Source of the DNA: Sphingobium sp. AS12 | GTDB taxonomy: Bacteria; Pseudomonadota; Alphaproteobacteria; Sphingomonadales; Sphingomonadaceae | DNA: 64,000 nucleotides | Assembly (NCBI RefSeq): GCF_019097845.1 | Contig: NZ_JAHRGM010000001.1 | Location: forward strand, 434,001 to 498,000 | Direction of reading: 5' to 3' | In this document: one piece after another, positions 27,627 through 36,522 of the stretch | How positions within the stretch are numbered: the stretch's first letter is position 1 | How the letters are laid out: the number at the start of each line of letters is the position of its first letter | Notes under the pieces: generated by a model | Told to the model about the DNA's origin: nothing | What the model saw: the letters and a program-made list of their open reading frames with translations, nothing else | The model's database searches: none | Program-made: the position numbers and the translations under genes

Positions 27627-28106
27627 CTATTTCCGCCTGCCGCCTGCCTCCAGCACCGTTTCCATCGCCACGAAGGTCGATGTGCTGGCGACATGCGGCA
27701 GGCTGGAAATCTTCTCGCCCAGCACGGTGCGATAGCGCCTGATGTCCGCCGTCCGCACCTTGAGCAGATAGTCGAAACTGCTGGCGATCATGTGACATTC
27801 CTCGACTTCGGGAATGCGCCGCACAGCATCGTTAAACTCCGCCAGCGCACTCTCGCGCGTGTCAGACAGCTTGACCTCGGCAAAGGCGACATGGTCCATC
27901 CCCAGCTTGGCCGGATCGACCATCGCCCGGAATCCCCGGATCACCCCGCTCTCCTGCAATCGCCGCAGCCGCATCTGGCAAGGCGTCTTGGACAGCCCGA
28001 CCGCGACGGCCAGATCGGTAACGGTCATCCGGCCATCCTCCACCAAAGCGGCGATGATCTTGCGATCGAAATCATCCAGATCGACTGTTTTAGGCAATTT
28101 ATCCAT
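27627..28106 (-). CDS. putR: Lrp/AsnC-family regulator of proline use (PutR)
   Basis: A 159-residue regulator. Residues about 9-60 form the AsnC-type winged helix (LDDFDRKIIAALVEDGRMTV, then TDLAVAVGLSKTPCQMRLRR). Residues 75-150 form the RAM ligand-binding domain (MDHVAFAEVKLSDTRESALA, EVEECHMIASSFDYLLKVRT). It is divergent from putA and only 41 bases separate the longest possible reading frames. In Agrobacterium and Rhodobacter, Lrp-type PutR activates putA in response to proline; I infer the same here. An inverted repeat between the genes is the likely binding site. It converges with uxuB. Confidence 0.9.
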   Translation of the reverse strand: MDKLPKTVDLDDFDRKIIAALVEDGRMTVTDLAVAVGLSKTPCQMRLRRLQESGVIRGFRAMVDPAKLGMDHVAFAEVKLSDTRESALAEFNDAVRRIPEVEECHMIASSFDYLLKVRTADIRRYRTVLGEKISSLPHVASTSTFVAMETVLEAGGRRK

Positions 28107-28108
28107 CC

Positions 28109-28142
28109 ATATGACCTAGCATAGTTGGATTAAAAGTCATAT
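28109..28142. promoter_or_regulatory. Inverted repeat between putR and putA
   Basis: ATATGAC (28109-28115) and GTCATAT (28136-28142) form a perfect inverted repeat spaced by 20 bases, so their centres are 27 bases apart. It starts just before the putR ATG. The position suggests a PutR operator that controls both genes. Confidence 0.6.
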
Positions 28143-28204
28143 CGCGCATGAATACCGTTTTGAAAAGTCGGATCGACTTGCGCAAATCAGCTATTCTGCG
28201 TGCC

Positions 28205-31200
28205 ATGACCGCTCAGCTCCCGTTCGCCGCCTTCGCCCCCGCCATCCGCGCGCAATCCCCCCTGCGCCAGGCGATCACCGCCGCCTGTCGCCGGGAGGAG
28301 GCGGAGGCGCTTGCGCCCCTGATCGCCGCTGCGACCCTTCCCGACGCAACCCGTGCCGCCGCCCGCGAAACCGCCCGCGCCCTCGTCACCGCGCTCCGCG
28401 CCAATCACAAGGGCAGCGGCGTTGAGGGGCTGGTACAGGAATATGCCCTCTCCAGTCAGGAGGGCGTTGCGCTGATGTGTCTCGCCGAAGCCCTGCTGCG
28501 CATCCCTGACGCGGCCACCCGCGACGCGCTGATCCGCGACAAGATTGCCGACGGTGACTGGGGATCGCATCTGGGGACCGACAAGTCGCTGTTCGTCAAC
28601 GCCGCCACATGGGGTCTGGTCGTCACCGGCAAGCTGGTCGGCAGCGTGGACGATCGCGGCCTTGGCGCAGCACTGGCCCGCCTCGTCGCCCGCGCCGGGG
28701 AACCGGTGATCCGGCGGGGCGTGGACCTGGCCATGCGGATGATGGGCGAACAGTTCGTCACCGGCGAAACCATCAAGGAAGCCTTGAAACGCGCAAAGGT
28801 CATGGAGGCAAAGGGTTTCGCCTACAGCTATGACATGCTGGGCGAGGCCGCCACCACCGCCGCCGATGCCGCGCGCTATTATGCCGATTATGAGCAGGCG
28901 ATCCACGCCATTGGCAGGGCATCGGCGGGACGCGGCATCTATGCCGGCCCCGGCATCTCGATCAAGCTGTCCGCGCTGCACCCGCGTTACGCCCGCGCGC
29001 AGGCCGACCGGGTCATGGCCGAACTGCTGCCCCGCGTGCAGCAACTGGCTAGCCTCGCCAAGCGCTATAATATCGGCTTCAATATCGACGCGGAGGAGGC
29101 TGACCGGCTCGAACTCTCGCTCGACCTGCTCGAAAGCCTTGCGCTCCATCCTGCGCTGATGGACTGGAACGGCCTGGGTTTCGTCGTGCAGGGCTATGGC
29201 AAGCGCTGCCCCTTCGTCATCGACTGGATCGTCGATCTTGCCCGTCGCGCCGACCGGCGGATCATGGTGCGACTGGTCAAGGGCGCCTATTGGGACGCGG
29301 AAATCAAGCGCGCGCAGGTCGATGGCCTCATCGACTTCCCGGTCTATACCCGCAAGCTGCACACCGACATCGCCTATATCGCCTGCGCCCGCAAACTGCT
29401 CGCCGCGCCGGATGCCGTGTTCCCGCAATTTGCCACCCACAACGCTCAGACGCTCGCCACCATCTACCAGATGGCCGGCCCGGATTTCAGCGTCGGTTCT
29501 TATGAATTTCAGTGCCTCCACGGCATGGGCGAACCGCTTTACGAACAGGTGGTGGGTGCTGCCAAACTCAACCGCCCCTGCCGCATCTACGCGCCGGTCG
29601 GCACGCATGAGACATTGCTTGCCTATCTCGTCCGCCGCCTGTTGGAAAATGGCGCGAACAGCAGCTTCGTCAACCGCATCGCCGACCCCGCCGTGTCGGT
29701 CGAGGAGATGATCGCCGACCCGGTGGACATGGTCCAGGCCATGCCGCAACCCGGCGCGCATCATGATCTGATCGCACTTCCCGCCGCGATCTACCCCGAC
29801 CGTCGCAACGCCGCTGGCCTCGACCTGAGCGACGAAACGACGCTGGCCAGCCTGACCCAGGCGCTCCGGCACAGCGTCACGCTCGACTGGACTGCCGCGC
29901 CAGCAGGCGGGGCAGGGGAGGCGCGCCCCGTCCGCAACCCTGCCGACCATCGCGACATGGTCGGCACCGTGATCGACGCCACGCCGCAAGAAGCGCAGGA
30001 GGCCGCCACGCTTGCCGCGGCTTGCGTCTGGTCCGCAACCCCCGTCGCCGACCGCGCTGCTGCGCTGGATCGCGCTGCTGACGCGATGCAGGAGCGGATG
30101 CCGATCCTGCTCGGCCTCATCGTCCGTGAAGCGGGTAAATCCATCCCCAATGCCATCGCCGAAGTGCGCGAGGCGATCGATTTTCTGCGCTATTATGCGC
30201 AGCAGGCCCGGACCCGCTTCGGCCCGCACCAGCAGGCACTGGGCGTCGTCACCTGCATCAGCCCGTGGAACTTCCCGCTCGCCATCTTTACCGGGCAGGT
30301 CGCCGCTGCGCTGGTCGCGGGCAATGCCGTCCTCGCCAAGCCTGCCGAGGAAACGCCGCTTATCGCCGCCGAAGCCGTCCGCCTGCTCCATGCCGCAGGG
30401 GTCCCGACCGACGCGCTCCAGCTGGTGCCCGGCGATGGCAGCATCGGCGCAGCCCTCGTCGCCGCGCCGCAAACTGCCGCAGTCATGTTCACCGGCTCTA
30501 CTGACGTCGCCCGGCTGATCCAGCGCCAGCTTGCTACCCGCCTGTCGCGCACCGGCCATCCCATCCCGCTGATCGCCGAAACCGGCGGCCAGAATGCGAT
30601 GATCGTGGACAGCAGCGCGCTGGCCGAACAGGTCGTCGCCGACGTCATCGCCTCCGCCTTCGACAGCGCAGGCCAGCGCTGCTCGGCGCTGCGGGTCCTC
30701 TGCCTGCAAGAGGAAGTTGCCGACCGCACCCTGACCATGCTCAAGGGCGCGTTGGCAGAACTGCGCATCGGCCGCACCGACGCGCTGAAAATGGACATCG
30801 GCCCGGTCATCACCGCCGAAGCGCGCGACGGCATCACGTCCCATATCGACGCCATGCGCGCGCTGGACCGCAAGGTCGAGCAACAGCCGCTCCCTCCCGA
30901 AACGAAGCATGGCACCTTCGTCGCGCCCACCATCATCGAAATTGACAGCCTGGCCGATCTGGACCGAGAGATTTTCGGCCCGGTGCTCCACGTCCTGCGG
31001 TTCAAGCGCGACGGCCTCGATGCGCTGGTCGATGCGATCAACGCCACCGGCTACGGCCTGACTTTTGGCCTGCACACTAGGCTCGACGAAACCATCGCGC
31101 GGGTCACATCGCGGGTGAAGGTCGGCAATATCTATGTCAATCGCAACGTCATCGGCGCGATCGTCGGGGTCCAGCCCTTTGGCGGCTGCGGCCTGTCCGG

Positions 31201-31804
31201 CACTGGTCCCAAGGCTGGCGGCCCGCTCTATCTGGGGCGCCTCGTCACCAACCCGCCAGCCAGCGCGGTGCGAGTCACGCCGCTCGTCTCCCCGCTCCAC
31301 AGCTTTGCCGACTGGCTCGACGCGCAGGGGGAGGGGGATGCCGCCACTCACGCCCGCCGCACTGGCGACAGGTCCGCGCTGGGGCTGGAACTCGTGCTGC
31401 CCGGCCCGGTGGGGGAGCGCAATCTCTACACGCTCCACCCGCGCGGCACGATGCTGCTGCGCCCCGCAACCCGTACGGGCCTGTTCCGCCAGATGGCTGC
31501 GATCCTTGCGACCGGCAATGATGCGCTGGTGCAGGGCATGGCGCTGCCCCCCGGCCTGCCGGCGGACGTCGCCGCCCGCTTCGCCATTGCCGCCAACACG
31601 CCGATCGCCGCTGTGCTGGTCGACGGTGAGCCGGACATAGTCAGCGCCATGGTGCAGGACGTCGCTGACTGGCCCGGCCGCATCATCCCGGTCCATGCGC
31701 CCGGACCGGACGGCTATTGTCTCGACTGGCTGATGGAGGAAGTCTCCACCTCCATCAACACCACCGCAGCGGGGGGGAATGCCAGCCTGATGATGATCGG
31801 CTGA
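28205..31804 (+). CDS. putA: Bifunctional proline dehydrogenase / glutamate-semialdehyde dehydrogenase
   Basis: A protein of about 1,199 residues that oxidises proline to glutamate in two steps with FAD and NAD. The proline dehydrogenase barrel covers about residues 150-460 (GISIKLSALHPRYARAQADR, GFNIDAEEADRLELSLDLLE, RLVKGAYWDAEIKRAQ). The aldehyde dehydrogenase covers about 550-1000, with PWNFPLAIFTGQVAAALVAG, the catalytic Glu in IPLIAETGGQNAMIVDS and the catalytic Cys in SAGQRCSALRVL. A C-terminal domain ends NTTAAGGNASLMMIG. There is no N-terminal ribbon-helix-helix domain, so it is not its own repressor; PutR fills that role. I prefer the ATG at 28205 because homologues begin near PFAAFAPAIRAQSPLR and the gap then leaves room for a promoter; an ATG at 28148 would add 19 residues. 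Confidence 0.93.
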   Translation: MTAQLPFAAFAPAIRAQSPLRQAITAACRREEAEALAPLIAAATLPDATRAAARETARALVTALRANHKGSGVEGLVQEYALSSQEGVALMCLAEALLRIPDAATRDALIRDKIADGDWGSHLGTDKSLFVNAATWGLVVTGKLVGSVDDRGLGAALARLVARAGEPVIRRGVDLAMRMMGEQFVTGETIKEALKRAKVMEAKGFAYSYDMLGEAATTAADAARYYADYEQAIHAIGRASAGRGIYAGPGISIKLSALHPRYARAQADRVMAELLPRVQQLASLAKRYNIGFNIDAEEADRLELSLDLLESLALHPALMDWNGLGFVVQGYGKRCPFVIDWIVDLARRADRRIMVRLVKGAYWDAEIKRAQVDGLIDFPVYTRKLHTDIAYIACARKLLAAPDAVFPQFATHNAQTLATIYQMAGPDFSVGSYEFQCLHGMGEPLYEQVVGAAKLNRPCRIYAPVGTHETLLAYLVRRLLENGANSSFVNRIADPAVSVEEMIADPVDMVQAMPQPGAHHDLIALPAAIYPDRRNAAGLDLSDETTLASLTQALRHSVTLDWTAAPAGGAGEARPVRNPADHRDMVGTVIDATPQEAQEAATLAAACVWSATPVADRAAALDRAADAMQERMPILLGLIVREAGKSIPNAIAEVREAIDFLRYYAQQARTRFGPHQQALGVVTCISPWNFPLAIFTGQVAAALVAGNAVLAKPAEETPLIAAEAVRLLHAAGVPTDALQLVPGDGSIGAALVAAPQTAAVMFTGSTDVARLIQRQLATRLSRTGHPIPLIAETGGQNAMIVDSSALAEQVVADVIASAFDSAGQRCSALRVLCLQEEVADRTLTMLKGALAELRIGRTDALKMDIGPVITAEARDGITSHIDAMRALDRKVEQQPLPPETKHGTFVAPTIIEIDSLADLDREIFGPVLHVLRFKRDGLDALVDAINATGYGLTFGLHTRLDETIARVTSRVKVGNIYVNRNVIGAIVGVQPFGGCGLSGTGPKAGGPLYLGRLVTNPPASAVRVTPLVSPLHSFADWLDAQGEGDAATHARRTGDRSALGLELVLPGPVGERNLYTLHPRGTMLLRPATRTGLFRQMAAILATGNDALVQGMALPPGLPADVAARFAIAANTPIAAVLVDGEPDIVSAMVQDVADWPGRIIPVHAPGPDGYCLDWLMEEVSTSINTTAAGGNASLMMIG

Positions 31805-31835
31805 GCGGTCGTTTCACCATGTCCGGCTCACTGTC

Positions 31836-33506
31836 TCACTCGTCGATATTGCGCCGGAATGTTTCGGGCAGGAACAGCAGCCCGACCACCACCGTCGCCG
31901 CCGCGATCAGCACCGGATACCAGAGGCCATAATAGATGTTCCCGGTCGCCGCGACCATCGCAAAGGCGGTCGTTGGCAGGAAGCCGCCGAACCAGCCATT
32001 GCCGATATGATAGGGCAGCGACATCGACGTGTAGCGGATCCGGCTGGGGAACAGTTCGACCAGCATCGCCGCGATCGGGCCATAGACCATCGTCACCAGC
32101 ATCGCGAGCGCCCACAGGATCGCGACTACCGCGACCTTGTCGATCTTCGCGCTGTCGGCCTTGGCCGGATAGCCAGCCTGCGCCAGCCCGCCTTTCAGCG
32201 CATCCTGAAAGCCCGCAATCGCCGCCTTCTTGTCAGGACCAGCCAGCGTGGCCGCATCGGGCGCGGCAAAGCTGGCGCTGCCCACCTTGACCACAGCCGG
32301 GCTGCCCGCTGCCGCCTCGACATTGGCGTAGCTCACTCCCGTCTTGGCCATATAGGCTTTGGCGACGTCGCAGCTTGTCCGGTCAAACTGGTTCTTGCCG
32401 ACCGGATCGAACTGGAATGAACACTCTTCGCCATGGGCGATGATCGTCACTGGTGCCGCCGCCTGCGCCGCCGCAAGCGCGGGATTGGCAGCGCTCGTCA
32501 GCGCGCCGAACAGCGGGAAGTAGCTGATCGCCGCCAATGCGCAGCCGCCCAATATGATCGGCTTGCGTCCGATCTTGTCGCTGAGCCAGCCAAAGAACAC
32601 GAAGAAAGGCGTCGCCAGCGCCAGCGCGATCGCGATCAGGATATTGGCCGTAGCCCCATCCACCCGCAGCGTCTTTTCCAGAAAGAAGAGCGCGTAAAAT
32701 TGCCCGGCATACCAGACCACCGCCTGCCCCATCACCGCGCCCAGCAGCGCGATGATCACCCAGCGCAGATTGCCCCATTGGCCAAATGCCTCGGTCAGCG
32801 GTGCCTTCGACACCGTGCCTTCATCCTTCATCTTCTGAAAGACCGGGCTTTCGTTGAGCTGCAACCGTATCCACATCGACACGCCCAGCAGCAGGATGGA
32901 GATGAGGAAAGGCAGGCGCCAGCCCCAGGCGGCAAACGCCTCTTCACCCAGCGCGAAACGGAATCCGATCACCACCAGCAGCGCGGCAAACAGACCGAAG
33001 GTCGCGGTCGTCTGGATCCAGCTGGTATAAAGCCCGCGCTTCCCCTCCGGCGCATGTTCGGCCACATAGGTCGCCGCCCCGCCATATTCCCCGCCCAGCG
33101 CCAGCCCCTGCGCCAGCCGCATGATCAGCAGGATGATCGGCGCGGCCACGCCGATGCTGGCATAGCTTGGCAACAGCCCGACCGCGAAGGTCGACAGGCC
33201 CATGATGCCCATCGTCACCAGAAATGTATTCTTGCGCCCGACCATGTCGCCGATCCGCCCGAACACGATCGCCCCGAACGGCCGCACCGCAAAGCCCGCC
33301 GCGAATGCGGCCAGCGCGAAGATGAACCCGGTCGTCTCGTTCACGCCGGAGAAAAATTGCGCGGAAATATAGGTGGCCAGCAGCCCGTAAAGATAGAAAT
33401 CATACCATTCGAACACCGTCCCCAGCGAGGAGGCGGCGATGACCAGCTTTTCATTCTGGGTCGCGCCATGATGTTTGGGCAGGCCGTCCTCTATGTCGGT
33501 CGCCAT
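31836..33506 (-). CDS. Metabolite:proton symporter-type MFS transporter with a large inserted loop
   Basis: A 556-residue transporter. The first half matches the metabolite:H+ symporter (ProP-like) group: ASSLGTVFEWYDFYLYGLLA, FAVRPFGAIVFGRIGDMVGR, RLAQGLALGGEYGGAATYVA. A segment of about 105 hydrophilic residues (roughly 350-455) interrupts the helices after GGCALAAISYFPLFGALTS; it contains a pair of cysteines 18 residues apart (EECSFQ and TSCDVA). The final helices resume at VVAILWALAMLVTMVYGPIA. The ATG at 33506 has GGGGGAG eight bases upstream. It converges with putA, so proline or a related compound is a possible substrate, but this is only a neighbourhood guess. Confidence 0.88.
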   Translation of the reverse strand: MATDIEDGLPKHHGATQNEKLVIAASSLGTVFEWYDFYLYGLLATYISAQFFSGVNETTGFIFALAAFAAGFAVRPFGAIVFGRIGDMVGRKNTFLVTMGIMGLSTFAVGLLPSYASIGVAAPIILLIMRLAQGLALGGEYGGAATYVAEHAPEGKRGLYTSWIQTTATFGLFAALLVVIGFRFALGEEAFAAWGWRLPFLISILLLGVSMWIRLQLNESPVFQKMKDEGTVSKAPLTEAFGQWGNLRWVIIALLGAVMGQAVVWYAGQFYALFFLEKTLRVDGATANILIAIALALATPFFVFFGWLSDKIGRKPIILGGCALAAISYFPLFGALTSAANPALAAAQAAAPVTIIAHGEECSFQFDPVGKNQFDRTSCDVAKAYMAKTGVSYANVEAAAGSPAVVKVGSASFAAPDAATLAGPDKKAAIAGFQDALKGGLAQAGYPAKADSAKIDKVAVVAILWALAMLVTMVYGPIAAMLVELFPSRIRYTSMSLPYHIGNGWFGGFLPTTAFAMVAATGNIYYGLWYPVLIAAATVVVGLLFLPETFRRNIDE

Positions 33507-33585
33507 GACCCATTCTCCCCCTGAACTCGCTATCGGTCCAGCATGGCGACAGTCGGGGCGCAAATCCAGTCGCTTGATGCCCCCG

Positions 33586-34602
33586 TCAGGCGAGTTTCAG
33601 GATCATCTTCCCTTCATTGCTGCCATCGAACAATCGCATGAAGGCGGGATAGGCGCGGTCGATCCCCTCCTCGATATGTTCGTCAAACACCAGCTTGCCC
33701 TGCGCAATCAGCGCCGCGATGGCGCGGCTGCCTTCGGGGAAGCGATCGACAAATTCGGTAAGCAGATAGCCGCGCATCGTCGCGGACTTGACGATCAGCT
33801 GCCAGATATTGCGCGCGCCCTGCGGATCGCCATTATATTCGGCGATCAGCCCGCACAGGATGATCTGCGCTTGCGTGTTGATATGCAGCAGCGTCGCGTC
33901 GAGGCAGGTGCCGCCGACATTCTCATAGACATGGTCGATCCCCTGCGGGCAGGCCTCCCCAATATCCGCCGCCAGCGCCGCGACATCCTTGCTGCGATAA
34001 TCGATCGCCGCGTCAAAGCCATAATGGTCGGTCAGCCTGGCGCATTTCGCCGCGCCGCCGGCAATGCCGACCACCCGTGCGCCCTGCAATTTCGCCAGCT
34101 GCCCGACCATGGAGCCAACCGCGCCCGCCGCGCCACTGACCAGCACGGTCTGGCCCGCCTTGGGCTTCATGATTTCGCTGACCCCGAACCAGGCGGTCAG
34201 TCCGACCGCGCCCATGGAGGACAGGTAACTGGTCACTGTGGGGGCCAGCGACACGTCGATCGGGTGCATGAAATCGTCCGGCGTCACGGCGCTATACTGC
34301 TCGATCCGGTTCAGCCCCATCACCCAGTCGCCGGGCTGGAACCGATCGACATGGCTCGCCTCGACCGTGCCGATGGTCGACGCCCGCACCGCGTCCCCCA
34401 GCGCGACCGGCGGCAAATAGCTTGGCGCATCGTCCAGCCAGCCGCGAATGGCCGGGTCCAGCGAGGCATAATGATTGCGGATGACGATCTGGCCGGGGCC
34501 GGGCGCGGGCAGGGGACTGTCCTCCAGCCGGAAATCGCTTTCCTGCGGCAGGCCGTCCGGGCGCGCCGCCAGTATGAAACGGCGGTTCATGATGGCACTC
34601 AT
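33586..34602 (-). CDS. NADPH-dependent zinc-free alcohol dehydrogenase family reductase
   Basis: A 338-residue member of the medium-chain dehydrogenase superfamily, of the leukotriene B4 12-hydroxydehydrogenase / CurA-like group that reduces C=C bonds next to a carbonyl. It has SLDPAIRGWLDDAPSYLPPV near residue 50, GLTAWFGVSEIMKPKAGQTV, the cofactor motif VSGAAGAVGSMVGQLAK, and DHVYENVGGTCLDATLLHIN. No zinc-binding cysteines are present. The ATG at 34602 overlaps the stop of the preceding gene (ATGA), making it the third gene of the Rieske oxygenase operon; an in-frame GTG/ATG six codons upstream is less likely. The substrate is probably an enone formed in that pathway. Confidence 0.9.
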   Translation of the reverse strand: MSAIMNRRFILAARPDGLPQESDFRLEDSPLPAPGPGQIVIRNHYASLDPAIRGWLDDAPSYLPPVALGDAVRASTIGTVEASHVDRFQPGDWVMGLNRIEQYSAVTPDDFMHPIDVSLAPTVTSYLSSMGAVGLTAWFGVSEIMKPKAGQTVLVSGAAGAVGSMVGQLAKLQGARVVGIAGGAAKCARLTDHYGFDAAIDYRSKDVAALAADIGEACPQGIDHVYENVGGTCLDATLLHINTQAQIILCGLIAEYNGDPQGARNIWQLIVKSATMRGYLLTEFVDRFPEGSRAIAALIAQGKLVFDEHIEEGIDRAYPAFMRLFDGSNEGKMILKLA

Positions 34603-35129
34603 TGGCCCGGTCCTTTCCAAAGGTCATGGACGGGATCGTCCGCCCCCTGCGCGCCGCGCAATGGATAGGGTGCGCGCAGCATATCGTCCGGCCCGCCCGA
34701 CGGCTGGTGGATCGCCCAGTCGCTGACATAGCGGCGTTCGCTGAATTTCCACACGCCGTCCCGCCGCGCAAAGCGATCGAGATAGCGCCCGCCCGACAGC
34801 ATCTGCACCGACCGGTCCGCTTCGCTGCGCGGCGTCGCCACGCCGAACACATAGGATTCGCCGACAGCCTCGTCGCCATCGACCCGGAACCATTGGTTGG
34901 TCGTGACGTGCGATGTCTGGTGAAAGGCGGACTGGACGATGGCGCAAATCTCCACGGCAAAATCCGCCCCGCTGCCGTTGAACACTCCGCTTTCCACGAC
35001 GCTGTCCTCATGGAAGATCGACTGGAGCAGCGCCACATCCACGCGATCGACCCCCCGGCAATAGGCTATGGTCAGTTCGGCCAACTGCTGCTTGGCGATC
35101 AGGACAGCGACGGCGTCCGCCTCAGTCAT
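34599..35129 (-). CDS. SnoaL/NTF2-like protein
   Basis: A 176-residue protein with a cone-shaped NTF2-like fold over about residues 8-140: QQLAELTIAYCRGVDRVDVA, LLQSIFHEDSVVESGVFNG, VTTNQWFRVDGDEAVGESYV, and GGRYLDRFARRDGVWKFSER. This is the arrangement of the SnoaL_4 group, which includes small dehydratases, isomerases and the beta-type subunits of ring-hydroxylating oxygenases. It overlaps the Rieske oxygenase gene upstream by eight bases and the reductase gene downstream by four. I infer a helper enzyme in the same degradation pathway; the reaction is not known. Confidence 0.85.
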   Translation of the reverse strand: MTEADAVAVLIAKQQLAELTIAYCRGVDRVDVALLQSIFHEDSVVESGVFNGSGADFAVEICAIVQSAFHQTSHVTTNQWFRVDGDEAVGESYVFGVATPRSEADRSVQMLSGGRYLDRFARRDGVWKFSERRYVSDWAIHQPSGGPDDMLRAPYPLRGAQGADDPVHDLWKGPGQ

Positions 35130-36435
35130 GGATGTCGCACAGGTCGTTCAGTCGCTCATGGAACATCTGCACCCGCTTTTCCTGCCCCGCCAGCACGCCG
35201 CCGGTATAGCCGCGCGAATGCAGTCCCTGCTGCTGGCCGATCGCCACGCTCATATCCTGATCGGCGACATCGCCCAGCGTTTTGGTGCCGAATATGATCG
35301 TCTCGCGCTCGACCTGCTCGAACGGGGTCGGTCCCATCGGCCCGAACACGACATCGCTGCCGGGGATTTCATGCGCCATGAACCAATGGTCGAAAATGCA
35401 GCGTTCCGGGTCGGTCGGGTGCGGTTCCGACCGCAGCAGCTGGAACCCGTCCGGCCACATGGTCAGGGTGATATTGGGGAACAGGGTATAATGGTGATAG
35501 TCGATAATCTCGCTATCGCCCATTGCGGCATAATGGGCATAGCCCTTCGCCGCGCCCAGCTTGCGCTTCTGCGCCAATATCGCCTCGCGCGCCTGGCTGG
35601 CGCGGCTTTCGAAATCCTTGGGGTCCAGCTCCCAATATTCCAATGCCTGCGCCAGCGGCATTTCCAATATGTCGGCGGTCGGATAGCGGCCCGATGGCTT
35701 CAAGCCCCGCATCACCATGCAATTATGACCTTCAGGGTTCATCTCGAAGATGGTGCCGTCCAGCGCATCGTCGATCGACCCGGCAATTTGCGGGTGGAGC
35801 GTGGGCAGATGATAGCTTTCGTTGAAATTGTCGCGGATGATCTTCCAGTTGCATGGCACATCGGACTTGAGCGCCATCACCCGCGTCATCTTGTCCATCT
35901 GCCACTGTTCCAGCTGCACGCCCGCCGCGCCCAGCCATTCGCTTAATGGGGCGGCATTGCGATCCATGGTGAACCAAACGAACCCACCCCACACCTCGCA
36001 GGGAATTTCCTCCAGCTTTACCTTGCCGCAGGGGGAGCCACCGGGAAAATCATCGGGGTCCTGCACATGGACCAGCGTGCCGTCGGGCGCATATTTCCAG
36101 CCGTGATAGCCGCAGGTCAGCAGCGGCGCGCCGCCCACCTCGGTCCAGGCCAGCCGGTAGCCGCGATGTTTGCAGGCATTGTAGAAGGCTTTGACTGACC
36201 CATCCTCCTGACAGAGCATGACGATCGATTCCCGTCCGATCGCATGGGTCAGGAAATCGCCCGTTTCCTCCAGATCGGCCGCCATGCCGCCGATATGCCA
36301 GGTTTTGGTCCAGACATGCTGCCATTCCGCGTCCGCCCAGCGCTGCGCATAATAGCGCTCGCCCGTGATGCGGTCGCCGCGGACGGGCGGATCATAGTCC
36401 GCGACCCTGCGACCCAGAAAGGATTCCACCGTCAT
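35122..36435 (-). CDS. Rieske non-heme iron oxygenase, large subunit
   Basis: A 437-residue ring-hydroxylating oxygenase alpha subunit. The Rieske 2Fe-2S ligands are C88 and H90 in NACKHRG and C108 and H111 in LTCGYHGWKY. The catalytic iron region is NWKIIRDNFNESYHLPTLHP, with H209 and H214. The residue that links the two centres between subunits is glutamate (E206) here rather than the more common aspartate; a glutamate is known from carnitine monooxygenase-type enzymes. No ferredoxin or reductase partner is encoded nearby, so electrons must come from elsewhere. First gene of a three-gene operon, divergent from a TetR regulator. The substrate is unknown; demethylation of a methoxy or quaternary amine compound or hydroxylation of an aromatic are both possible. 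Confidence 0.93.
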   Translation of the reverse strand: MTVESFLGRRVADYDPPVRGDRITGERYYAQRWADAEWQHVWTKTWHIGGMAADLEETGDFLTHAIGRESIVMLCQEDGSVKAFYNACKHRGYRLAWTEVGGAPLLTCGYHGWKYAPDGTLVHVQDPDDFPGGSPCGKVKLEEIPCEVWGGFVWFTMDRNAAPLSEWLGAAGVQLEQWQMDKMTRVMALKSDVPCNWKIIRDNFNESYHLPTLHPQIAGSIDDALDGTIFEMNPEGHNCMVMRGLKPSGRYPTADILEMPLAQALEYWELDPKDFESRASQAREAILAQKRKLGAAKGYAHYAAMGDSEIIDYHHYTLFPNITLTMWPDGFQLLRSEPHPTDPERCIFDHWFMAHEIPGSDVVFGPMGPTPFEQVERETIIFGTKTLGDVADQDMSVAIGQQQGLHSRGYTGGVLAGQEKRVQMFHERLNDLCDIHD

Positions 36436-36522
36436 GACACGCCTCTCGTTTATTATTTGAACGATCGACTAAATATATCGGTGCGGCTTGTCGCCTGTCA
36501 ATTCGTCGGGCATAGGTCTGAA

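Noticed and set aside
28187-31696. Very long open frame (1,169 codons) on the strand opposite putA
   Set aside because: It mirrors putA in codon position, has no family resemblance and is expected from GC-rich third positions. Similar mirror frames lie opposite rpoD (42239-44299), purB (19206-20447) and eno (56910-58154).
36244-36522. Longer N-terminus for the TetR regulator (frame open from 36244)
   Set aside because: It would overlap the start of the divergent Rieske gene by almost 200 bases and adds sequence unlike TetR proteins.
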